Shown here one piece after another: positions 12,235 through 25,212 of a stretch of DNA of 64,000 nt (positions within the stretch are counted from its first letter, which is position 1; the number at the start of each line of letters is the position of its first letter). A program made the position numbers and the translations under genes. Origin of the DNA: Sporodiniella umbellata. Lineage: Eukaryota > Mucoromycota > Mucoromycetes > Mucorales > Rhizopodaceae. A model generated the notes under the pieces. The model saw only the letters and a list, made by a program, of their open reading frames with translations, made no database searches and was not told the DNA's origin. Location: positions 214,261 through 278,260 of the forward strand of contig JAIXMR010000020.1 of assembly GCA_025677835.1 (NCBI GenBank), written 5' to 3'.

Positions 12235-13706
12235 ATGAAACGCAAAGAAAGAAGCAAGAAAAAACAGATTAAAAGAAAGCAAGTCAAACTAAGCTATGCA
12301 CACGAGAATCAAGATTTTCAGGGAGTTTTTAAAATCAACCAAGCTCTAAATACAAAAGACTATCATCTGTTAAGAGAGATTGGACAAGAAACTGGGTTTT
12401 TGACCGATCCCATCCGAAGACGAGTGTGGTAAAGAAATTAGAAGCTTTTTTTTTTTTTTCATTTTTAGTCATTGCAAGAAAAAAAAAAGGCCCTTCTTAT
12501 TGCGTGTTTCAGATAAAAAGACGAAAAAAGAAGGTTCTTTAGATAGTAAGAAAGCGCTCCAAAGTAAAAAAAAACACTGACCTCTCTCGCCAAAGCACCT
12601 CATAAAGACGAGGAGCAAGTAAAATTGGATGTTGCTCGATCTTTCAATTCATATCCGAAAAGTAAAGAGAACATAACAGAACAAAAAGAGTCTGTCTAAC
12701 ACGACATTAGATGTTGGTGAGGAAGAAAAAGACAGACTAAGAGCTCAGCTACACCGGGTTATTATTCACGTTTTGAGGTCCTATCCTTCACTATGCTACT
12801 ATCAGGTATTAGGAATAAAAAATACACCAAATCAAAGGGAAACTGTCTTTGACTTATTGATCTATAGGGTTTTCATGACATATGTTCTGTATTTTTATTA
12901 ATTTTTGGAGAAAAGCGAGCTTGCCAGATGATGGAAAGGGTATCCTTATTTTACTTGCGAGATACGATGTTTACTACCCTTGAGCCAGTAATGAGACAAC
13001 TAACCATGGTTGATACACTTATTCGCCTAAAAGATAAAGAATTGCACGAGTTTATTACAGAGTAAGATACTATTATTTTAGGCATTTCTTTATTTTTGTT
13101 AATTATTTTAGAGCTGGGGTCCTACCATATTATTGTTTGTCGTGGGTCATTACATGGTGTAGCCACGATATCGAAAGCTTAGAAAATTTATCCAGATTAT
13201 TCGATTTGTTCTTGACATCGAACCCTCTGATTTTAGTTTACTTTTCCGCTGTAGTCGTGCTTTCCAAAAAAGAACAAGTCTTAGCCCTTCCTTGTGACAC
13301 AAGCACGGTTCACAGTTTCCTGACAAAATTTCCGACCCAGGTCGATATAGACTTACTATGTGATCAAACAGTTGATTTGATACGTACGTACGGTGTATAT
13401 GAGCTTCAATGTACAAGTACGATTGCACTGGATCAATACTCAGCCATCAATAGATTTGAAGCAGATTGGTTAAGCATAGAAACAACAGAGGACTTGAATC
13501 AAGCGGTCAGACGTGTGATACGTCTTACTCGAGAAGAGAAGCACGATAAACCTGTTACGCTTGTAACCACTAAACCTGATGAATCTACACACTCTATATT
13601 AAAACGACTTTTGCACAATAAAAAGGAGATGTATACGATATTCACTTTGAGTGCAGCAATTGGCATCATTGCCTTATGGATAGCCAACTCTGGTCTAATA
13701 AAGTAA
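12235..13706 (+). CDS. TBC-domain RabGAP, TBC1D20/Gyp8-like
   Basis: A Rab GTPase-activating protein of the TBC1D20/Gyp8 type, which acts on Rab1/Ypt1 at the ER-Golgi interface. Basic start MKRKERSKKK, then GFLTDPIRRRVW. The arginine-finger motif is VKLDVAR (about 12625), followed after a 48-nt intron by LRAQLHRVIIHVLRSYPSL and the glutamine-finger YYQGFHD. Helices DTMFTTLEPVMRQL and LSWVITWCSHDIESLENLSRLFD match the TBC fold. The last exon ends in a single C-terminal membrane helix (IFTLSAAIGIIALWIANSG), a tail anchor as in TBC1D20. At least four short introns. Both catalytic fingers are present, so GAP activity is expected. Convergent with the methyltransferase gene, 95 bp between stops. 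Confidence 0.9.
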
Positions 13707-13801
13707 ACACTTTTTTTTTTACGTTTGCTTTTATTTATAAATAAACATGATTGGTATATTTTTTTTAAAAAAGGAGAGAAAGACAATATAAAGCAGTCAA
13801 G

Positions 13802-15129
13802 CTATACCTTTTTACCTAAAACAGAAACCACATCCCACCTAGGTTCTGGAGACTCTTTGCATTCCTGTTCAATTCGTTCCAAAAAGTTTGGATATTGATC
13901 GCTGGTCAGATTCAGATAGTCTTGCAAAAAGGGGCGACAGTTTTTAAATATATTTTTAATGTCCCACAAAAAATCGCGGTTGAGGTGATCAGAACGACCT
14001 TTGAAAACAGCCTTAGCAAATAACAAAAGTAAAAAGCAATACTTTACCTGGATATGTGTGTCTTTGGGTATGGTGAATGACTTCAAAACCAGCTTCTTCT
14101 ATTAGGTCCTTTATTCTTTCATAGATATAAGGATCTTGATTGCGCTCTATTAATCTATCAACGACTTTTGCTAATGTGTAAATAACAGTAATAAATGTGA
14201 TCACAAAACAAAAAAGAAAGGAGAAAAAAATGTGTGCTCAGTGTGTGTCTTACAAGCTTGGTTTGCCCACTGAATAAACTCGTTTCCTTCTAACTAAAAA
14301 AATAAATAAAAGTCTGTAAATAAAAGAGTCGTGCTTACCAACATGCTAACCTCTCTTGAAGAAAGTAAGCCTCCAGGTTTGACTACCCTCTTAATTTCTT
14401 TTAGCACCGGTATCCATTGATCTTTATTGAGGGCCAATATGAATAGTGTAAAATTAACCACGTCAAACTCATTGTCCTCGAAAGGTAATCTTTCCAATAC
14501 GTTAGCTATCTTAAACTCAACGTTCACAGGGCGGATATTAGCAGGGAACACATCACACATATCAATACCAGTAAATTCGCTATTTGGATAGTCAGTGGCC
14601 ATATCCTGTATCGATTTGTTGTTAAACGGTTAATAAAGAAACAAATATGGTTTTTTCTACTACCATAATCCATGTTCCAGGTCCACAACCTAGATCCAAA
14701 ACCTTTGCTCCCTTTTTCAAGTCAACAAAGTTAAACGATTCTTCTGGCAAGTTTCTGTGCAAAACTTCCGATTAGTCAAAACTGGGTATGCTATACAAAA
14801 GCTTTACCCTCCCAGGAGAGTCCTAAATGCAAAGTGTTGCTAAAAAGACAAGGTGCCAATTGCTTTTTAGTATCTGAGTGTGTATAAAATATTTTTTGCC
14901 ATTTATGTACTCCAATAAGTCGATCCATTTCTTCCTCATCGTTGGGCATCAAATAAATGGTAGACGCCTCACTGTGGTGAGTTCTTCCTCCCAAAACCAC
15001 ACTATCAAAAGAGGCTGTAGGCGATCTTATTGAAACAGGAGTGAGACATCCACTTGTATGTTTGATGTTTTTTGAAGAATTCGATGAATTTTTTTTCTTG
15101 CGCTGATATTGGGATATACTAGACCCCAT
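13802..15129 (-). CDS. Class I SAM-dependent methyltransferase
   Basis: A Rossmann-fold methyltransferase of a type common in Mucoromycota (Methyltransf_25/LaeA-like neighbourhood). Ser-rich N-terminal tail with polybasic stretch (QRKKKNSSNSSK), then DRLIGVHKWQKIFY. Motif I is VLDLGCGPGTW, the acidic residue of motif II is in FTGIDMCDVFP, motif IV region DNEFDVVNFTLFILAL, and motif V/VI EIKRVVKPGGLLSSREV. The C-terminal exons (14204-13802) read AGFEVIHHTQRHTYPGK and end WDVVSVLGKKV. Five or six introns. The substrate cannot be read from sequence. A 32-base poly-A tract lies just upstream of the start. Confidence 0.88.
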
Positions 15130-15146
15130 TTAGATGAAACAGTATT

Positions 15147-15148
<2 letters not shown>

Positions 15149-15180
<32 letters not shown>
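15149..15180. repeat. Poly(A) tract of 32 bases
   Basis: An uninterrupted A run 20 bp upstream of the methyltransferase ATG (poly-T on its coding strand), probably a nucleosome-excluding promoter tract. It is one of many such tracts in this genome. Confidence 0.8.
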
Positions 15181-15182
<2 letters not shown>

Positions 15183-15429
15183 CAGAAAAAGAACGCAAAA
15201 AAAAAGGAAAAAAGGGAAAGGGAAAAATTTGAAAGACTTATAGGCTTTTAAAAAGCTGTTTCCAGTGCACGCCAGTCGCCTTTGTACCCACTTATTGCTT
15301 TTGTATTTTCGTATAACATTAAGTTTATTGGACGAAACAGAGGAATTAAGGTTATTTGGTGTACACAAAGATTTGAATATTAACCCTTTGCGGTTGATAA
15401 ATATTGCCACTTTGTGAAAAACAGATGTC

Positions 15430-18400
15430 GCTAAGCCAAAAAAAAATGGCAGTTATCGAATTCTAGTTGTCAGTTTGGGCAAAAATAGTTATCGCTTTAA
15501 AAAATCAACGCATACACCCAGGCGAATATGATTGTCAATTTCAAAAAAAAAACCCCACCTTGACAGGTCTTATTCAAAGTAAATAGCAGAATGTTGGTTG
15601 TATGATGGAAATCGATTTGAGTAAATGTGTATTATGTAAGTTTTGATGGCATTTTATTGTTTGCTGCTTTGAGTTGATTGCAAAGGTCATACATATCACT
15701 AAATAATATATTGAAAGACTTCCAGTACCCTGCATTAAAATTTACAAAGGGCTTTTCTCTATATTAAATTAACAGCTTTATAAGACGGCTACTAAAGAAA
15801 CATTAGCTAAGAATTAAACTCAAAAGGGGCTAAATTATGAAAGTGTATATATTGTACTGGGCAAGGCCTTTACCGTTTTTGAATTTTATTTAGTTTTTTT
15901 TTATTTTGTTTCTTAGAATAAGCACACGCCTTGAGCGTAGCTGTTACACTAAGGCTCTTGTTTTCCATTTTAGGACTCGGGAAATCGATTCACATACATC
16001 TATCCCAAACAAGCTATTCAATGCAACTGACAAGCGGTAGATATATTTCAACTGTTTCTGTGCTACTTTTATATGTAGTTTAGACAGAGGAACACCTGAC
16101 CGCATTTACCAAAACTGAGACGCAAGAAGGATAAAGCCACTAAAAACAATTACTCCCAAGTGACTTGGCAGTAAGTGATACAAACAAAGTTGCTTCTTAA
16201 TGATGGTTTTTTTCAATGTACTTTAAGTATGTGCTACGTTCCAGTTATTTTATGCTACTTTTTCAGTCTTAAACAAACGCAAGTTGTTTCGCCTATTCAA
16301 TATACTCTCAAAATGTAAAAAATCTCCGAAATAAGTCCGACTATACATCAGTCTTTTAAGACACACGAAATCCAGAAAAAAACCTCAAACCCTTTGTAAC
16401 AATGTTATAAATGCGAAAAACACAGTCTGTTGAAACCGCTCATACTCGTTTAATAAAAAATCTTGTAGACTATTTGTACAGAAAAATTTAGAAGCCTAGA
16501 TCTTGTGCTATACAGAGCAAAAATATAGTATGTACTACATAGCGCTTTTTATAAATGTTTCCCAGCAAAATGAAAGACCATCAGGGTAAGTTATGTTTTA
16601 TCTAACTTTGATTTTCTGCAAATTTAAACTATCTCAAAAAATTTTTGAGGAGTTTTTTCTGTAAAGCCTCTAAATTTTGCTATAAAAAAATTGGCACAAG
16701 AAGTCCAAAGCTAATGTTATACTTCAGTACGGAAATTGCTTAATCCACCATTCATAAAAAGTCAAAAACCGAATGAAAAAATCATATAGCTTTTGTCTTA
16801 GTTGGCTTCAAAAAACTAGAAAAGAAAACGTATTATCCTTATCTTTTAGTATAACCAGGTAGTTACGATACTTGTGCTTTCCTTATAGTTGCTTCAAATA
16901 GAAACAAATTTTACGAATACTTCTCTCGATAAAAACGACACTATAAGCTGGATATTAGACGGGGCTAATTTTTTGAAAGAAGTTTTTCTACTAGGCAGCT
17001 TTTTTTTTTCAGAAAAAACATCCATAATCGCCTCTTTTGATGACCTACACCAAAATACTCAGACCACTTTTGTATATCATGTTTCCATTCTGGTATGCCC
17101 TGCAGCTAACTAAAATCTTCTATTTCCTTTTTATATAGGGGTATTTAATTATAGTTACAACTAGAATAATATTGCCCCCCTGGGAAGCTTATTCTCAAGC
17201 GTTTTAAATAAGTCGGGGCTGTACTACGGTAGCTTTTATTTAACAAGCCAAATAGAAGCCAATTTTACTTGACCGATCACAAACAGTTTGAGGGGCCCAG
17301 GCTCTTTCTCATTGATTACTCTTTAAAATTAAGTCAAATAGATAGGTATTGTAAAGGAGAGTCTATTAGTTACGTCAAAAGCAATGTTTAAAGTACACAT
17401 TAAAAAGAGCTTTTTGTTTATCCAGTTAGACTTTGGTTTCCAGTACTATTTAAATATTTCATTTAAAAAAAAAAGCTCTTGGATGCCCAAGTTTTTGATA
17501 TGAAAAAAAAAAAAATATATAGGACAAAATACCAGGTATCAAGTTTGAAATCGTAGATGCTAGACTTGGGGACTACAAAGATCTATCGACATTATTGATG
17601 CTCCATCAATATCGTGTAGAGTCTGGAGAGAGGAGAAAAGGGGGAAAGATTTTTAGTGTGTTTGTATCTAAAAAAAAAAAAAGAAATATCCGTCGGTCTT
17701 TCCCCTGTTTGCCAAGTCTAATCCGTCTGTACGCCTTAAACGTACTCTAACAGTTTTTATTGTCCTACTAGACCAATTGATATAAAAAATCTGAATAGAA
17801 GCTTCGTCTTATTTTAACTTTTCAGCAGAGAATGTCATTTTGGGAACATTAATACATATATATTGGTAGGTTTTTATGAAAAACGAGATAGAAAATAAGT
17901 ATAAGCGATTGAAGCAAACCCAGGCACTATGTCAACAATGTATCACCTTTATTTAATTTCACTAAAAAAAGCTACTTATGAAATTATCGTACTGTGCATT
18001 GAAAGGACACATTTCTCACTAAAAATTAAAAACAGGTATTAAATTTGAGCAATGAATTACTCGCAAAATAAGCATCGTATTTAGTCTGTATGGTAAAATG
18101 AGGCATTAGCTCTAGGAGCATTGTATCCACAACTATTTAAAGGATGCAAAATGCAATAGGTAACAGGTAACACTACTTAAAGTGACAAATTTTTCGAGGC
18201 GACATTTTAGGATTGCTTCTATGTTATATGTAATGCCCCTGCTGTGGTATAAAAATTTGTAAAATTTATTTTTAGAGAACTATCATAATAATCAAAAGAG
18301 GTTTTTGTTAGCTAAAACTAAGACTAAGAACCCAAAAAGTTGAGATCACACCCTATCACTACGATGCAAAAGCCTTATAGTAGTTTTTTTGTTTAAAGCG

Positions 18401-18760
18401 TGACAAATATATGCAGTGAAACGGTTTAAACCTTAGTATATCAGTGCAAAGAAATATGCAAACATACTTTTTTTACAGTCTAGTTGATACGTACTTAACT
18501 TTACCGAAAATAATTAGAAGACGGGTATGGTCAAAACTTCGTCTTTGGCTGATTTACTGCACTTAAAACCAGATTTTTAACACCGTAGCAGTTCTGCTTT
18601 TTAAAACTAAAATAGGAATTAAGATAAGTATACAAAAAAAAAACTTTTTGATTGACTTTGTCTCTTTGATTTGAAGTATAGTATTTTTATATTTGCTACA
18701 AAAGCTTTGTTAAACGAGGAAAATAAAAGCTATAAACTGAGCGATATATACTTGAATTTC

Positions 18761-18793
<33 letters not shown>

Positions 18794-20780
18794 GTAGCAA
18801 ATGTTTATTAATATTAGCTTTTGCTCTTACATCCAATTGAAAAAGGCCTACCGGAATTTCGAGTTTAGTGGCATGTTTTTTTTTCAACAAAAAATTGTAA
18901 ATTGATTTTATGTGTTTGTCTTGCGTTTATTGCCTAGCTAAAGTTATCAATTGAATACAAATAGTTTTCTATGATTCCTAAAGGTTTTTACTGCTTTCTC
19001 TTTCTTGAGTATTGCTACTTGAAGAGCTTCTCTTTTCAAGTTCCCCAGCTCTAAAACTAATGAATCTTGGAAAAAACAGAGCGTGAGATACGATTAAAAA
19101 CAAAAAAAATTGATTACCTAAATGTGGGTTCCTTTAAGCGCGCTGCGTGGAATTTGCAAATTGTATTTCGTATAGGTTTCACAAAATACAACCTTGAAGT
19201 CAAGAGCTTATTTTTTATCTCCGCCGATTCTTCTATACTGATGTTGGAGTTTGTTAGTTTAGAATTTTATATTTATAGTTGAATTTTAAAAATTTGCTGT
19301 AGTTTTTGAGTATAGCATAGCTTTAAAATTGCACAAAAAGCTACTTCGATAAATAATAACCTTAAATACTAGGGATATGTTTGGCAGGCAGTTTGTGAAC
19401 CTCTCTAAAGACAAAAAAAAAGCCGTAAACTGACAAAAACCAATTAAAGTTAAAGTTGCGATGCATTTGATAACAATAAAATTTTAGGAAACATTAGGGA
19501 TTTTACTATTGTGTACATGTTTTTGAGTTGCTCTATTTGGAAGCAAAAAAAAAACCATGTTACTACACAACGATAATTTGGGATTATTTAAAATGAAAAA
19601 ATAGTAGACACTGTTTTAGATTACACGATTTCTCTAATCAACATGTAAAAAAACTAGTGTTTCGTGCCAGTAACACATACAAAAGTGTAGTGCAACTTCA
19701 AACACATCTATGGTATTTGTTTTTAGTGACCACAGTAGGGCACAAATGAGGTTGGGTTTTGCTCAGTTGAGGTTTTTTTTTTACTTTTTGTAAACTACTT
19801 TACGCTTGATTCTAAGTGTTTTAGGTTTTTTTGTGTCAAACAGTTAACATTTAACAAAGTGTGAATTCATTTGTTGAAATTTTTCAAACAAACTTACACT
19901 GCTTTGTTTTTTCTTATTTTGGAGTATGAGACAAAAGTAATAGGCTTCTTCAAATTTTCCAATTTACAAAATGCAGGACATTTTGGTTTTTGCTACTAAA
20001 AAATTCCTTGACTTCTGAGTTCTTTTTTTTTTTTTTTTTAGCTTTTCTCTGTTGCTCTTTTTTACTTTTGTTTTTTTCAAGCCTTAACATTGTCAGATAT
20101 TATAAAAAACACATCCGGCTTCTAATGATAAATTGTCTTTATGCAGATATGTCTGAGTTCTAAAAAACTGTGTCGATCAGCTCAATGACAGCTGTATTTC
20201 AAATTTCGTTTGCATATTGAACAGTAATAATGCTTTGCACTCAATAGCTTGTACTTCAGACAACGACTATTAAGCTGAACTCATATAATGAGATGAGAAA
20301 TTTTAACCAGATTGATTAGTTTTTACGAAAAAAGCCTTAATGGTTTGATAGAGCCAAAGTTACATGCTCCAGAACTAGCTAGTTTCAGTAAAGTAATGGA
20401 CAAATAGTACGTCGGGCAAGTTGAATGGCTTACGGTGTTTTTTTTTTTTTTAAGAAAGGAGTAAATCACTTTGAAGTTACAGAAGAGCTACTTAAAAAGC
20501 CGATCGCCTGTTTAAGCTTTATGATTAGCTTTGAGGTGCTTTTTGACAATCTGAACTTTAATATCAGAAAAAAAGGTACTGGAATTTGTTTCTAATAATA
20601 TTGTATGACAATTGAAGTTCAATGAAATTTTTTTTTTTTTTTTTTGGGACTATAATCAACTGAAATGTACATAAATCTAAAATATCAGGCAAAATTTAAA
20701 GAGTGTTCATAAATAGCCATAGAGAAATAAAAATAAGATTTAGGGATTCTTTTCTAAGCAATTAATACATTGCTTCTATT
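15430..20780. other. Gene-poor 5.3-kb AT-rich interval with isolated exon-like stretches
   Basis: No gene could be assembled. Some pieces have exon character. 16889-17099 (+) follows a TATAG acceptor, reads NFTNTSLDKNDTISWILDG and stays open to a GTATGC donor at about 17092. 17522-17640 (+) follows an ATATAG acceptor and reads PGIKFEIVDARLGDYKDLST. A short start-like exon lies at 15604. These could be remains of one fast-evolving plus-strand gene, as with the kinesin-like gene, but no family was recognised. The rest (17.7-20.8 kb) is AT-rich with scattered homopolymers, and nothing coding is visible. Confidence 0.4.
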
Positions 20781-20984
20781 TTTTTTAAAAAAAAAGATCA
20801 GCGATAGTGGTAGCGCAAAAACCACCAAGACTTTTATGGAAAGAGTGGTTACTTCTGCAGTTTTTTATCAAATTTTCTTTTTCTAGTTTTGAATATAAAA
20901 TCCAGTCGTTCCAATGCAGTTTTTGTTTTTTTTTAAAAAAAAAAAAAGCGGACAATAAACTTTTCGCAGGACGATTCTTAAATC

Positions 20985-22615
20985 CCAAAAGCGGCTTTTT
21001 ATTTTTTCAAAAGTCAGTTTTTAATTCTCAAAGTTCGTTTTTTTATAAAGACAGCCAAGGCAGAATGGTTGATGAGCAAGAAAATGATGATACGAGCTGT
21101 ATTGAGGAGGCTACCCCTTTCCGTTTAAAAGCTTTAACTCTTACAAGACAGTATTGCGAAAAGCAAGAAGATGAACGGTTATCGTTTTAAGAAGACCTAA
21201 AAAATCCTGGTATTGATATGGAGGATGTTATAGCCATAGTTAAAAAAAAAAGCAAAGAGTTATCATAATTAATGTAATAAGCAAAGACTTCTATTAGTGT
21301 ATTATAACAGAATCAAGCTATTCAATGCAGCTAAATCCGGGCGCTTCGCAGGCGGTATAAACGATCGAACAGCACAAAAACGGACCAAAAAACTCAAGGA
21401 GGATAAGGACCGGAATATTTTTGAGAAACAAACCAATTTGGTTAATAAGCCAAAACTACAATTAGATGATGGGCACAAAATTCGCTTTCTAGATTTTTAC
21501 AACGACCGGCTACAAGCACAAATAGCTGATGCAATAGACTTTCCCACACAAAAATTTTCGGGTCTTAGTGTGAAGAAGAGCACTGTTCATAACTTTCTGA
21601 AAACTGAGTACAATGTTTCCTTCAAAAAGCTGGCAACCCAGCCAGCTGCTAGAAATAATTCTACTGAAATTCAACATCGCAAGGGTTGGGTTACTAAGTG
21701 GAGTGTAATGGATATGAACTATTTGGAAAATTGCGTTTTTGCCGATGGGCCGGGTTTAATATCAACATGAGGCCACCTAGTGGATGGTCATTGAAAGGAA
21801 AGCCAACTGTCATAGATATTCCTACCGTCAGAGCTGCTTCTTATACTATATTAGGTGCTATCACGGCAAAGTTTATTGTTTCTATAGAACTTTGAAATCC
21901 CCAAGAACCTCAAAACGAATCAAAATTGACTTTAGTAATCGTAAAAGGAAAGCACCAGCTCAAAAGAAAAAGTCAACTTCAAAAGGTACTGTCACTGGTC
22001 ACTATCTGAAGTTTTTTGAAGAAACCATGGGTGAGATGGATTGTTTTTTTCGAACTCAAAGGCTATTATATTGTAATAGATAATGCACCCATTTATACAG
22101 CGGGCCAAATTGATGAAATAATAGTTGCAAGAGGGTACATGAGCATTCACCTTCCTCCTTACTCCCCTGAGCTTAATCCAATAGAGCAGTTTTGGTCAAT
22201 TGTCAAAAATAAGGTCAAGCAAAGTTCATTCAAAGCTACTGAAGACTTGGCTACTCGGATTGCTGAAGCTTGTAATGATGTTCATCCTAAGCACCTCCAA
22301 ACATTTGTTCAGCACTCTACTAATTATTTTGAAATTTGCTTACGTAACAAACCATTATAAACATTGTTCATTTCAATTAATAAGAAAATACAGTGACACG
22401 CTGTGAAAATAAACTTGAAGTAAAAGCGAAAATCAAAGAAATTGAATGCACTTCTATTTTTTTTTATTCAAGTATTACAGTGCCTCCGGTTTTGTATAAA
22501 TGCAAACTTTATTAAACGTGACATTCATAACTGTTTACTCTCTTCTCAAAAATCCAGCTGCATCAAGCTTAAGGTTTTTCCAAAAAAGATAGCAAAGATG
22601 AAAGTGAAGCCACGG
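20985..22615 (+). mobile_element. IS630/Tc1-mariner-like DNA transposon, copy 1
   Basis: An element of about 1.6 kb, nearly identical to an inverted copy at 28671-30345; shared sequence sets the limits. The left part has three A-AAG-N4-TTTT units about 21-22 bp apart (20986, 21007, 21028). The right shared edge ends in GTGAAGCCACGG at 22615; no obvious terminal inverted repeat or TA duplication was identified. Relative to copy 2, about 35 bp that include the likely start codon are missing near 21040. Confidence 0.8.
21065..22360 (+). pseudogene. Frameshifted DDE transposase (IS630/Tc1-like), copy 1
   Basis: A transposase broken into several frames. Frame segments: MVDEQENDDTS onward to an in-frame TAA near 21190; a helix-turn-helix-like part from RIKLFNAAKSGRFAGG; then a catalytic core split by indels. 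The first catalytic Asp is in NCVFAD, where one base appears lost, so the frame changes before GFNINMRPPSGWSLKGK. Later come a TGA after KFIVSIEL, the basic stretch NRKRKAPAQKKK, and a third frame carrying GYYIVIDNAPIY (second Asp) and SPELNPIEQFWS (Glu). All three DDE residues are present but in different frames, so no functional enzyme is made. All the breaks I compared are shared with copy 2. Confidence 0.85.
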
Positions 22616-23818
22616 ATCAAGAGAAAGAAACCAGCAATCAAGCAGTCATTAAATAGTTATTAAACACATATCAAAAATAACTTAAATATAGCGAACTACA
22701 AAATAGAATGGTTTGATGTTTCAGAGACACGCTTTATATTCATATGAATTAAATGCTAAACAATTGCATATAATTTCAATACTTGTATGGGTTTCTTATA
22801 GAATAATATGACGAAAATGACAGGCAAAGTCAGTTGAGATGTACCTTTCTGTTGCATCGATTTTATTGTAATTGGCTGTTATTAGAATGGTAACATGATA
22901 ACTCGATGAGATAAATATTAGGCCTTTATTTGGTTGAAGAGAAAAGGTGTCAGACACGATAAAAAAGTTCTTGCCAATTCTCTACTCATAATACCCTGTG
23001 AAATCAGGCAAGAAAAGGGCAAGTTTAGCGGGACTGGATAAAGGTGCCTTTTATTTGGTTCAAAATATCGAGCGTATTTATACTGTTTGAGAAAATGAAC
23101 TAGATCTTTACCGTAGTCATTCTTAATAGCTAAAAGTGAACTGATCCTGTTGATCTAATGGAAAAGTTTTCACTTTGTTAATTAGCTTGTAGAGCTTCGG
23201 TACTCATATTATGTCTCGATCTAGTCATACTAGTTTTAGAGATGCTCGATTAGGAATGTAAGCCGTCTGCGTTATAAATTTTATGTTACCATTTCTTATT
23301 ATGGGTTGTTGACTAGTTTAGGTAAATGATACATGTAGTTACGACCGATTAAAGAATATGAGAGGTTGCTTCCATACTTAACGTGCACTTCAAGATGTAA
23401 GACCTTCTTATATGTAACTCATAATTCTTCAGTTAGATTATTCAAAGCGTATTCTTAAGTAAGTCGAGATAGGACATACCTGCATATAAGCAATGTTTGT
23501 ATACAGCGATACCATTTCACTTGGGTTGCTACAGAAAGCCTGAACCTACTCTTGCAAAGCAATGTTCTCCAGAGATTCCCTTGACTTGAAGGAAAAAAAA
23601 ATTTGGCTAGTGTAGAATACAAATGTATAAATTTTTGTTGTGACGACGTGTCTTCAACCTTAATTTTCAAATACAAAATTCATTTCTAAAAAACAAACGT
23701 TTTTCAATAGCTTGATTATATTATTCCACATGTCTTTTTCGTTAACTCTTCTCCCAAAAAATTCGTTTAAACATTCTTGGAGCAAGTCCCCTTTTCTGTT
23801 TTTTGGTCTAATTTTTAG
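22616..23818. other. No gene seen
   Basis: AT-rich sequence between the first IS630-like copy and the Merlin-type relic. Short ORFs have no recognisable features. Confidence 0.5.
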
Positions 23819-24567
23819 CTAGACTCCATTCCACGTTCCTTCGATAGTATTTGTGTTGACTCCACTACCTGCTTTATACTTTTTCTTATGATTGACTGTA
23901 TGATGCTCATCTCCTAGTTCATTTAGAGAGAAGTATTTTTTCCATAGATCTGTATAAATGGCTGAGAACCGAAGAATATATTGAGTTATAACATTTAGAA
24001 GAGTATTTTTGCATCTATTTTCAACAGTAACCATGAACAACCTTCTGCTTGATGTTTTTTCTTTACTACCCAATACCCAAGAACCATCTTTATTATTCCC
24101 TTTATCATATTTTCTTTTAGAGAACTTTGATTCATCGCTTTAAACTACTATATCTTCTCCAATTTTGGAATGACTGTTATCATGTATGTTTGCTAACAAA
24201 ACATCCTTATTTTTAGATAAATCTTTATTATTTTTCCAAACTGTTTATTATACGATGTGATAGTATTTTCACTAAATCCATTTCCATAATAATGAAGAGG
24301 GTTGATTCCAGAAGTGTTTGTTAGAAAAAGGTATAAATATATAAGAACATTACTGGTTTTTTGTCTTTTCAAATGAAAAAAGGTATTTTCAAATATAGAG
24401 GTTCTTTCAGAACATTCTCTACATACAATTTGTTTTAGGCTATATCTTCCAGTCAAAGATTCACAACAGCATTTCCTTTTCCATATAGTATTTTTATCTT
24501 TTAAATAGTTTATTCATGTTCCTTCATCGCAAACAATTTTGTTTAGCTCATCTAATGTTGGAATCAT
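23819..24567 (-). pseudogene. Merlin/IS1595-like (ISXO2-type) transposase relic
   Basis: A decayed transposase of the IS1595/Merlin superfamily. The N-terminal part (24567-24193) starts MIPTLDELNKIVCDEGT, then a TGA, then a Cys-pair region (KCCCESL...VCRECSER) corresponding to the zinc-binding N-terminus, and FENTFFHLKRQK. A stop and a frame break follow around 24120-24190. The core contains DESKFSKRKYDKG (the first catalytic Asp region), RRLFMVTVENRCKNTLL, and ends HTVNHKKKYKAG and NTNTIEGTWNGV, the conserved ISXO2 C-terminal block. Multiple stops show it is dead. Element ends were not resolved. Confidence 0.8.
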
Positions 24568-25212
24568 GAAAGAAAAAGGCTACTTTTTTGTTATATTGAT
24601 AAGTGTACGAAGGAGTTGGTAGTTTTATTTGAGGGAGTTCAAAAACAGCTCAATAAGTACCAGTGGTTTGTCTAAATTATTGACGTTAATTCACTTCAGC
24701 TCGAACGAGTACTAAGGCCAACTGAAGAAACCTACTTCGCACAACTGGAACCAAAAAAACACAAAAATAATTTGAGGGCAGTAAGAGTAAAGAATAAAAT
24801 AAAATGAAGAGTGGTCAAGTGTGAGGTTTTGACTGTCTTCAAAATGTAGAAAATAAAAATGGAAATTTCGATAATCTTTATTCAATCTCTTCGAGATCTA
24901 TCTTTTACACACTATTCAAATATTTGTCAAGATATCGTTAGATGTTAAAATAAACACAGGAGATGGGAAGGGTTGGAAAATGATTTGAGTATTCCCATTG
25001 AGACAGTTACAGGAGAAAGGAATACAAGGTCGTAGTGGATAGTAGGACGGTTAGCTTCGAAATACACATGTTGCCGAAGAGAAAGACAAAGAAGTAGTAC
25101 AAGCTCTCTGGGTCACGCTTTATTTTCAATAATAATAATAAACTGCTTTTCCCTTTCTTCCCTAGATCTTTCAAGCTAGCATATTATAATATATAATTCA
25201 ATTTTTTTTTTG

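Noticed and set aside
12688..12705. Apparent frameshift (stop after KESV) in the TBC gene
   Set aside because: A 48-nt GT-AG intron (GTAAAG...CATTAG) joins YPK to NVGEEEKD in phase.
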